Assembly (NCBI GenBank): GCA_905221605.1
Contig: CAJNDS010002376.1
Coordinates: forward strand, 1 to 50,000
Origin: Symbiodinium natans
Lineage: Eukaryota > Sar > Dinophyceae > Suessiales > Symbiodiniaceae
Length of the DNA stretch: 50,000 bases
Reading direction: 5' to 3'
Shown: in pieces, positions 11,520-22,068 of the stretch
How positions within the stretch are numbered: position 1 is the stretch's first letter
How the letters are laid out: each line of letters begins with the position of its first letter
Translations under genes and position numbers: made by a program
Notes under the pieces: model-generated
The model's input: the letters and a program-made list of their open reading frames with translations, nothing else
Told to the model about the DNA's origin: nothing
Database searches by the model: none

Positions 11520-13470
11520 CATGCGGGGAAGGACGTGTCCCGCGGAGCACCCGCTGCTCCATCTTTTCTCTTGCCTGCGAGCAGAATGCATCACAAGATT
11601 GGCTGAAGGCATCCCCTACATCCCTTATACTATAAGCACAACGATTGAAGAAAACACGACAAAAGCATCAGCCTCTCGCTTCTTCTGTCGGCGAGCTTCT
11701 GGGTTCAAGTCCAACAAGTTGAAACTATCCCGAAGGACCTGCGCCAGTCTCGCAACGCCCCGACGCAACTGCAAGACTGAAAATACTGGACACCATGTTT
11801 AACAAACCGTCTCATTGTCTGTCCGGAAAAACGCGAACGAAAGCTCAGGACTTTTTCAGGCAAATGTGAAAGTGAGAAAGCTGCATGAAACTTGGACCTG
11901 GAGTTATCTCAAGAGCTGCGGTGTTAGTTCAAATTGAATCGCGCACGCCCGGTCGAAAAATATCATTCAACCATGGAACGTGACACATTGATGCACATGA
12001 TCCCCTCCAAGAAATGCTCAAGAGGCGGAGAAATTATGCAGGCAAAGCCGGGAAAGACTCGAAATTCAATACATATCACGGCGCGTATGGGGGCAACATG
12101 GAAAAACTCCAAAAAGCGACACTCTCCCGGGCTTTAAGGATGAGAAGTTTGGTGGGTTTGTGAGAGACCGGAGCTGCACTGGAGACACGCGATGCGGATA
12201 AGAAGGTTGCCTTTCCAGCTGACTGTACCTCAAAGGAAAAGTATCGGGTGTTGGGAAAGGGGGTATGCGGCTCATGTGGAGAGATCTTCTGGTGTCCAGG
12301 CGGCAAATTGAAGTGGAGGACTTGAGCGGAGGTTGCAAGCTGCAAAGCCAGCCAAAGCTAAGCGACGGCGCAGGGCGAGGTGGCAGGACCCAAGCCACAG
12401 CCACACGGAGACGGCGCAGGGCAAGGGCAGGGGCAGGGCAGCAAAGCGAACTGGATCTGAGCTGAACAGGACAGCACACGGTTCGGGAAAAGAAGTCATT
12501 GGAGGCATCTTTAAGAGTGAAGCCGCAGAGGCAGGGCGGCTATGTGAAGTGGAGCCACAAAGCAGGAGCAAAGGCGAGGCGAAGCTGCAAGAAGCACTGG
12601 GATCCGCAGAAAAACACTTCGGGTGTCTGGCCAACTCCAAACTTTCGCATAGTAGCCGGCTGAAGATCCAAGGAAGTTGTGCACATGGTAGCAACAGGTG
12701 AAGGAAGTGACCTTGCCGACAAAATCTCGCTCCTGTTACCTGATGCTTCCGGGCATCCTGCCAACTCCAGCTGCTGCATTTTCAGGCAGTGGCCAACATC
12801 TTCTTGATATCCCATGAAGGTCTTCTTCAAGCCATACTGATCCTTTAGCCTGCACATGCCTGCCAACACCTGCCGTCGATACAACACACTTCTCCACGCC
12901 CGTTCAACGGTTTTAGAGCAAGCCGCCAACGGTTGCATTGATGCGTCGCTCAAAGTGTGCGGTCAAATCGCCATCAAGAATGTCGCGTTGTGGCAGCCCC
13001 TTGGAACCCACTTCCATTTCTGATCGACGGCACTGGGAGGTGTTGTGAGCCAGCCAATCCTTTCTCGCCATTTTTGCTAGGATAATCCATAGTGCCCGAG
13101 CTAGATCGCGATCTGGAAAGGAGCATGAGACTGTAATCCGAGATGAAAGAAAAAATGTGTGTGAGGTCGAGGAGGAGTGAGCCGAATCGACATGGAAACC
13201 CAGTCCTGAAGGATCAGCTGCGAGCTGGGGATGGGGACAAAGGAAGACTGAAAGACATGTGGACTTGTGACTTGGGTCCATGAAAAGGAGGATGCTCTGA
13301 AGCGGGGCGGGGATGCTTTCGTTTACCCTCAGGCCCTCAGAAAAAGACGCGGTCAGGCGCCGTGCACTGGGTGTCCCGGTGTCCCAGTGTCACAATAGCC
13401 CGCAGTCTTTCCGGTGTCCCGTACCCCGGCAGCGGCGTTCAGGCGGTAAGTCAGTCAGTGTCTCCAATGT
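11520..13470. other. No confident gene downstream of the TTLL stop
   Basis: Between the unidentified gene at 11.4 kb and the predicted TTLL stop codon at 13,472 there are only weak candidates. A minus-strand frame near 12,905-12,990 reads LPQRDILDGDLTAHFERRIN, and another near 12,780-12,880 reads CRLKDQYGLKKTFMGYQEDV. Neither could be tied to a family or joined to TTLL. Confidence 0.35.
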
Positions 13471-13471
13471 C

Positions 13472-16400
13472 CTACACAGATTGCACAGTCGGCGTCTCGG
13501 CGTCTTTGGCCCCGGTCGGCGTCTTCGGTCCGCGCTTCCCAAAAGGCTTTGCTTCAATTTGCTTCCGTTGCTTCTCACTTCGTTCCAGCTTCGGTCTGGC
13601 CAAATCGGAAGTCGATTGGAGAACCTCCTTGTGTTTCACCCCGTAAAGCAAGCGCACGGTCTAGCACCTTACAAGCATCCTCACTCCCACTATGCGCCTT
13701 AAGCATGTCTCTGCTCATCTAGGCCTGTCGGCCGCACCCCACACTTTGCAGGCCTCCTCCTTCACCAGTCGATCCAGCTCCGACTCCGTGGCAAAAGAAG
13801 GTGCATGATTAACCTGCCAAGCATCTGCTATAGTGTGCCAGCGTTATTAAACTCACTGCTTGCGAATGACGCCATGCACAAATCACACGGCTCCTTCGGC
13901 TGACATCTCCCAGCGGCTGTTCCAACTTCTGGGTTGACTGTTGGAATGAGACATGCCTGAACATTTGGAGAGTAAGCAATGATCTAGCCGGGCCTCCAGT
14001 AGCCAGGGTTGGAGCTTCTGGTCTAGCATGACATCGAAGCCCAGTATCTGCGAAATGCCAAGCACTAGAGCGCACGGAGACGAGAGGTGACACAGTCACT
14101 TGAACAGCCTCAAACGACATGCCGTTGTACACATCGTCTGGCCTCAAGCGGTGCTTTGCTGACAGCATGAGCCACGCATCCAGTGAAAGGATGTGAAGGG
14201 TGCATCTGGGGTTCACACTGGCAGCTGTGATAAAAGTGTGACAAGCTCGGCTGAACAGCTATCAGGGTCTTGACAATCAAGTCCTGACAGAAGGCACGTC
14301 TCCCAACATGGATGTCCCAATGTTCCAGGAAAGTTGGACGCCCCAAGTGTCAGAAGCTGCAGACATGCTCAGTCTTTCTACCTCTGTTGGCCCATATTCC
14401 ATAAGGGCAACGGTCCCCATGAAGATCGACCTTCGGAGTTAGTCTTCCTTGCGATTTTCTCAAAATTTTAAACCCCCCCCCCCACCCATGCAGCCTGGAA
14501 ACATCTCACAGCACCGTAAGCATCTGCATTTGTTCTTATATACTGTCTAGCGTGCGTCAGCACATCCTCAATCTCTGCCAGAAGGGTGTCAACGTCGTGG
14601 CCCTCTTCCCGGAGGTGGTCTTGCACGGCCTGATGCAAGTGCCGCTGCTGTCGAACCACTCTTGTGCAGTGCATGTGAGGGCGGTGACAGCATCATTCAA
14701 TCCCCCTCCGGCTTGCTCGACAGGAGACCGCAAGATCATCCCCCATGTCCGCAAACACTCAAAGTCACTCCAGGGCAAGCATGCTCTTTGCCAACCACAA
14801 GCACTTGGCGAAAGGCTTGTCTAGCCGACAATTCCTCTCACAGTCAAGTGGATCTGCGACCCAGTGCACCAACAAATTAGTTGAAATGTTGAAAGCACAA
14901 ACCTCGCATGGAACATGCAAACATGTCCAAGCAGTAGAAATGTGGATCTCACCATTTTTCATATCTTCTTCAAATCAAGGACTTCTTACAAGGATGTGTG
15001 CCAGCGAGGTAATCCCGCCAGCTCCAGCAGTGGCCGTTTTAGACAACTTGAAGCTGGCCAGGTCTGTGCAATCTGTGCAGGCCGGACTTTGAGTAAAGAA
15101 GGCACCCCAAGTTTTTACACAAAGAAATAAGGAAACCAGAAAACCACACGTTCGCTTCTTCGAGCCCTGGACTGATGTGATGTAGGACGTCTAGCTCTAG
15201 TCATCTAGTATCCATACACTCAGCGGCATTGATCAAGAAAGCTATAATGAACCTTTTCTAAGAGTAATAGACTGCATCATGTCCTTCAAGTTTGGGGCCC
15301 AACAGCATGGCTCAACCATTGACCAACAACTTACTGTAACTTAGGGCAACAGCTGCACACCAAACCCAAAACCACACCATAACCCAAAGCGACGCCATAT
15401 CTTGACCTGACGACGAAAGTACGGATGTTTGCATGATGCGCAACCGCAACTTCAATGCAACTGAGTCGTGCCCGCTGCGAATGACACCAAGTACTGAGCT
15501 CCTGCAGCTATTGCAGCGAGATGAAGGAGATGGCCAGTCCGACAAACCATTTCAAAGCCATGGTGCCCGATGCTGGCAGTGTCGGCGCTACGTTCTCCCA
15601 ATCGGCAGGAGGCTTGCACTCGTACGACTCCGTGAGCGTGCTGAGGCAGACCATGTTGTGAGTCGCGGAGGAGCCGTGTCTTCCCACAGTGAGGTCATTT
15701 GCCGCGCCCATGGCCATAATGACATAGTAGGGCGTGTCTGCGGCAAGCACCAAGTCGGTGCAGTCGCCGGTGTTCAGCTTGCGATGGGCGTCCACCTTCA
15801 TGCGGCCATTGCTGATGTCATAGGTGACCTCTGTCAGATCCTGCTTCTTGTCGATGCGGATGCTGTAACCAAGCAAGTTGCACTGGGACAAGCTGATGGC
15901 GGTGCCAGCATTCATGACCGTCAGGTTCATTGCGCAGAACATCTGCCCTGGGCATTTGTAGGCACCGCAGCCGCCGCAGCCGCCGCAGCCGCCACAGGCA
16001 CCGCAGGCGCCGCAAGCGCCACAAGCGCCGCAAGCGCCGCAAGCACCGCAAGCGCCGCAAGCGCCGCAAGCGCCGCAAGCGCCGCAAGCGCCGCAAGCAC
16101 CGCAAGCGCCGCAAGCGCCGCAAGCGCCGCAAGCAGCAGTGGTGGTGGTAGCACCGCAAGCGCCACAGGCACCGCAAGCGCCACAGGCACCGCAAGCGCC
16201 GCAGGCGCCGCAGGCACCACAAGCGCCGCAAGCAGCAGTGGTGGTGGTAGCACCGCAAGCGCCACAGGCACCGCAAGCGCCGCAGGCACCACAGGCACCA
16301 CAAGCGCCACAAGCGCCGCAAGCGCCACAAGCACCGCATGCACCGCAGGCACCAGTTGTGGTGGCACCGCAGGCACCGCAAGCACCGCAGGCACCGCAAG

Positions 16401-19400
16401 CACCGCAGGCACCGCAGGCACCGCAAGCGCCGCAAGCGCCGCAGGCACCGCAAGCACCGCAAGCGCCGCAGGCACCACAGTAGCACGGCACTGAACCGCC
16501 ACCACAGGCACCGCAAGCGCCGCAGGCACCGCAAGCACCGCAGCCTCCGCAGCCACCGGATGGACAAGTGCCGAGGTTGACACCGCAGTGTCCACCTCCA
16601 CATCCATGGTTATGAAGCCTGCGAGTCTTGAACGACGTCGACTTCAACGACTTCAACGACTTCAACGACTTCAGGCTGTGCGGGAGACCGGTCTTCACCT
16701 CATCGAAGATGGCATGTCGAGGGCAGCCTGTGCCAGTGAGCCAGCGTCCACTTCCTGACTCTTCCGGATGCGACACCAAGGCCTCTCCGGTCCTTGTTTG
16801 TGCACAACCTTGCATCCCGCACTTACTGCAAAGCCTTGAACAACGTCGAAAATGGGCACCCTCGGAGACAAGAACGATGACAAGAATGGGACACGAGCCA
16901 CGGGAGCCCCAGTTGCGCAAAGAAGTCTAAAAACAATGAATCTGTGCGTTACTTCAATCCCTTCAACTCCTTAACTCTGCACCAATCCCCTCAGGGAGAT
17001 TTCACATCTTTCTGCGCCCATTCGTTTTTCGTTTAAAGTGTACAACGGTGGTGCTGTTGGGTTACACGCGGGATTTCGGGTGACAGAATGACCTAGTGAG
17101 CATCGTCGGACGTTTCATGTCGAAGGCTCTTGCCTTAGAAGTTCACAGTTTTCTAGGGCTAGATCACGCTACGCGCTACCCTTTCACTACCCTTTCCGTG
17201 TCGCACAGACGCGCTTGGTTGTTGCGGTTCGCCTTGTCGTCCCACACACAGCGGCGTCTATGAGACGCAAGGATTCCCGTTTCGTTGATGGACGCTCGCT
17301 CGACGTTCCTGCGTAACGACACCAGCATTTCGGGCACCAGGTAGTATCCAAAACGGCGAAGGTACCTGAGCCGTGTATCAAGAATTTGCGTGTTCAGTCC
17401 ACATTTAATACATGCGATGCAGATGCGAGGCTTTAATCGATCTCCACCTGAGCACAAGTTCACGGAAAACTGGTTCAAACAGTTTCGTCCAAAGATCCTC
17501 GGAATGTCAGCAAAGAAGTGACGGAAGAAAGGTGTTCTGCAGTCCGCAGGTCGCTTCTCGCTTCTCATGAAGCGACGTGGCGCGAGCGAAGATTCACCGT
17601 GTCAATCCAGGTCCACACTGGACTGAGACTCATCGGGCATTGCCACAATGTCTAAAAGATTGCTCTTTCAAAGGAATGTTTTTGACCGCTTCCCTTTTCA
17701 AGAACTTGATTTCACATGTGCAGCTTGGACTGGTCACACTTGATGTTCAAGCCTGTGCTTGTTGTTGTCGAGCTCAGGCTGGCAACGAGAGTACAGACTT
17801 CGGAGTACACGGATACTTCATGGCTAAGACAGAAACCTTAGTCTTAGAGCCCCAGAATCGCGCTGAAATTTCACAATCGATCCGGGAACTGCGAAGTCGG
17901 AACGGCAATATGTGACAATGTCGTCATGCTGTGGGCCGGGCTCGGGATTCAGAAAGGACTTGCAATGTATAAGCTTTCGCATTCCGACACCCAGCCAAAT
18001 GAAGTCACAAGCGGTTAGTAGAAGAGACAAGGACAGTGACAACAAGGAGAGAGCATGTGCAAAGGTTTTGGGTAGTGGCGGTCCAGGTATCTGTACCATC
18101 TTCACTCGCTTGATGCCTTTATCATATAATCAAACCTAGCTGTGGATATCCGGATCGCGACGGTCTGCTCGTACTGATATTCCTTATTGTTTCGCTCAAA
18201 TTTTGGCAATAAGGGCTGCTCGAAGGCCCGAAGCGTAGTTGAGAGAAGGGGAGGTTCGAGCGCAAGCCGACTCTTCATCCCTGAACCAACTTGCCACGGC
18301 CAGGTTGAGCCGCTTGCTGCTTCCCCTCAGGCTATGCATCCAAGAGGCACTCGCTTGGACTGCTCACAGGGCACTCCGCCCTTCAGCGCACGGTAGTTGG
18401 ACACCTAGTTGGACACGCTGGGGGTGGGGGAGAACCAAGACTCCGTGATGGAAGACCCCAGACGAAGCGCCGAAACTCCATGTTGAATGACGTTAATGAC
18501 TTTAATGAGAGATGTCCGGAAATTCCATGTCGGCCTTGCCCAGAACTTCGCCGCGAAGGCAAGGAGGCAGGAAGGGAGGAGCCAAGACCTGCAACAGCAG
18601 GATGGAGCATCGACCAGGATACAGCGCCGCACCCCCGTGTCTGGGAGGAGACGACATACGGGAACGACCTCCGAACTGAGAAGCATCTGGGTCCCCGGCG
18701 GTGTAGTACTTGTACTCGCCAGTGACAGGGTCGATGGCACCGTGGCATTCGTCCAACATCTCCTTCTTGACCTGAACCCCACCCTTGAATGGCGCCATGA
18801 TCGGTGCGCCATCCATGGCCCAGCCAATCTGAACTTCTGGGCCCTCCTGCGACCATTGCTCTGGCCCACCTGACTTCCACCAAGCGCCCTTGGGGACCGG
18901 CACCCCCAAGGATCGGAGTAGACAGAGAGGAGGGGCATGGTAGTGGTAGTGGCCGAAGGTGTCGCCATGGCCTCCGCAGTTGTCGATCACCCAGGTCATC
19001 CCTTCGCCCGGGTGCTCATGAACGAGAAGCACGGAATTCAAGGCAACGCCCACCACACCCCCGTGAGCCTCCAGGCGCTGGACTGCTCGAGGCTGGCTGG
19101 GAGGAGCCGGCAGCCAAATCTTCAGGTCGCGCTCGTACGGAAGGAAAGGGGACTGCATCTTTGGCGATTTCTTGTTTCGCAGTCTACGCCCGGAGCCGCA
19201 GCCACATGTCGCGTTGCTGCCGCAGCTGCCGCAGCCACAGCTGCCACAGGCGGTCGTGTTGCCGCCACAGCCGCAGCTACCGCAGGCGCCGCAGGCACCG
19301 CAGGCGCCGCAGGCACCGCAGGCACCGCAGCCGCAGCTACCGCAGCTGCCGCAGCCGCTCGAGCGGCAGTCGGGCAGGTCGAAGCCGGGGTGATGACCAA

Positions 19401-20179
19401 AGGTGAACACATCAATGCCATCCATCTTGGGCTTGTCCTTGTTGAAGCCGAGGGAACAATACCTTGTGGCCGGACAATCGGCTGTCACGTGAAGCTCATC
19501 ACCATGTACGGTGATGGTCCATCGCGCCGTGTCCCCACCCTCGCTGTGCTCGAAGGTCACGCTTGCGGCCAGAAAAGGCAGCAGCCCAACCAACAGCGAG
19601 GCAAACAAGGTCGCCATGATGGATGACGGCTTCGACGATTGATGCTGCGTGAGCCCAGCAGCTGTCATGAGTCACGAGGTGTACAATGGTGTGCGGTAGT
19701 CCAGAGCCAGTGCAGAGAAAAGGTGAGCTTGCCTTTAACTGTGTTTATCTGTGTTTACAGCATGTTACGAAAGGCCTCCCAGCTTCTTTTGTGCCCATCC
19801 TGGGCATCATCGGGATTTGTGTTCTCCTGCAAGGGGCCCAGGGGGTTCAGAAGCCATGTGTAATCGCTGCAGCAGAGGCGAAACCGTGACTTGCTTCATT
19901 TGTACCATTCTGTCCTCGAAGTTGGGGTTGCTCTTGTTGATTGCATAGTTCGTGAGGTGCACCATGACTTCCGACCTGGGGCAAGCGGCATTTTGTAAAG
20001 GGTTCTGTGGCACCGTTTTTACAAGGCAGTGACAAGTTGTTCTTCGTCGGCTCCACCTCAGACAAAAGGTTCTGCCCCCAAAGGAGATGTCGCAAAAGGT
20101 AGTGTTGAGACTCCTTGTAAACGGCCAGGCCACATACTGCTCTGACGCCAGCCGCACAAGCCCTCGCCTCGACTTCACT

Positions 20180-20225
<46 letters not shown>

Positions 20226-20664
20226 CACACGCTAGGACCCCCAGAGGGGAGCCGCCCCGAAGGGCGCGAGAGTCCCAGCTCTCTCTCTCTTCTTCTTCTT
20301 CTCCACGCTCAAGAGGGTCCCCCCAGAGGAGGTCCCCCGGCCACGACGGCCCAGCGGTTCTGGTCCAAGGCCCCCAGGCTTTCGTTTGAAGCTTAGGGGG
20401 TGTGTGGGGTGGTCATCTTTGTGTGCCCCCAACCTACTCCATCAGCTCATTTCTCTGACGGTTTCGGGTCTACTTCACGTCCCTCAGTGTTTGGGTCCCC
20501 TGGTTGGTCATCTTCTCGCCGATCTTCGAGGTCTCCTTCTCGTTGTTGTGTGGCTGGCGTAGTGCTCTCGTCTCCTTCTTCCGCAGCTAACGGTCCCCTT
20601 GTCCCCACCATAGTTGCCTCCTCGCTTTCCGGCACTGTCTGTGGTGGTCCTCGTGCTTGGTCTG

Positions 20665-20716
<52 letters not shown>

Positions 20717-22018
20717 ACTGCGCTCTCTCTGACTGAATTCTCAAGCTTTTCCGGGGTCGGGGCACTCGGGGCACTCGGGGCACTCGGGGCACTCGGGGCA
20801 CTCGGGGCACTCGGGGCACTCGGGGCACTCGGGGCACTCGGGGCACTTGGGGCACTCGGGGCACTCGGGGCACTCGTACTCTCAGCAGGAGGTGCTCTCT
20901 GAGCAGTGAGTTTTTGGTGTCTTTTGGTGCTGCTTGCTCTCCCAATTCGCCCTCTCGGCTGGCCTGTGCAGAAAAATCCGCAGCGGATCACAGCCACTCA
21001 CCAGAACATAGAGCCGAAGATCAAACTTGTAGCCATCGAGCAACAGCGGCTTGCTGATGTACCTGCGACCACTGCTTCCAATCATTCCACCCGGGACTGA
21101 GGGACTGAGATAGCCCCCGCTTCTAGAAAAACTTCACACAGGACGCATCGTCAATTAACTACTGGCCCGTGACGTGAACGCGGCATTCGAACCCCTTGAA
21201 TCCGGCCTTTGCGCGACGAATGTGGAAGAAAAGTCAACCGGCACCTTCTCCACGTCGCGGATCAAGAAGATGCCTTTGCCCTGTTCACCCAGAACAGCTA
21301 GTCAGCTAGTCAGCTAGTCTAGGCCAGTCAGATCATTGCTCTCGCAGGCCTGGCAACCATTGTCGGGCTTGATGATAAAGGTCTGCTTCTTGGCAGCTGC
21401 AAACCTCGCTACTCCAAAGAAGGAACACACACACACACAGAGACACACACAGAGAGACAGAGCGCCCTTGCGCTTTACGACTCCTGCGAACCGCTGGATT
21501 CCTATTGGCAGGCTTCGCATCATTTAGTCATTTAGCACAGGCTTGCGGCTTGCGTGCATCTGCCGCCGCAAAGGATTCGAACTTTGGGCGAATTGCGAGC
21601 TACAGCCTGGCAGATTCCTTTTTGCGCGCTGGGTTTGCACCTTTTTGCAGAAATTCGAACGTCGTGACATATGTAAGCTGCAGGTCCTTGGGTGGGGCAG
21701 AGTCGGGGGGGAGGGGACCCGCCCCCCCACCTTTTCCGATCCCTCGTTTCACCGTAAATCCCTGAGACATCAAGCCAAAAGCCCCCCCAAGTCCTGCTGC
21801 GCCCACAATGAACTCCCGCAAGCTCCAAAGAGCTAGCTTGCGTTATCATAGAGTCATCACTGTGTGATGACGTTGCATACTTCCGCGGGAAAGTGGGGGG
21901 TCAACGCTTCGCCATACCACACACATCGTACACCATCCGAGCGGCTGCTGCTTAAAGTCCGACATGTCCGTGGGCAAGATCCATGTGTCAGGGAAGAAGC
22001 GGTACTCCTGTCATGATG

Positions 22019-22068
<50 letters not shown>

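Noticed and set aside
15433-16607. Long open frames on the plus strand and in other minus frames over the Gly-Ala-Cys tract (Ala-Pro-Gln, Thr-Ala-Ser and Arg-Leu-Arg-Cys repeats).
   Set aside because: They are translations of the same 9-bp repeat in wrong frames. Only the Gly-Ala-Cys frame continues into the conserved domain and matching tails of both copies.
16619-16820. N-terminal extension of the Gly-Ala-Cys ORF starting [10 protein letters not shown] (copy 2: [10 protein letters not shown]).
   Set aside because: It is conserved in DNA, but it contains a 9-bp Lys-Ser-Leu repeat, lacks a signal peptide and is preceded by a good AG|G acceptor at 16,619; probably intron edge, though not excluded.
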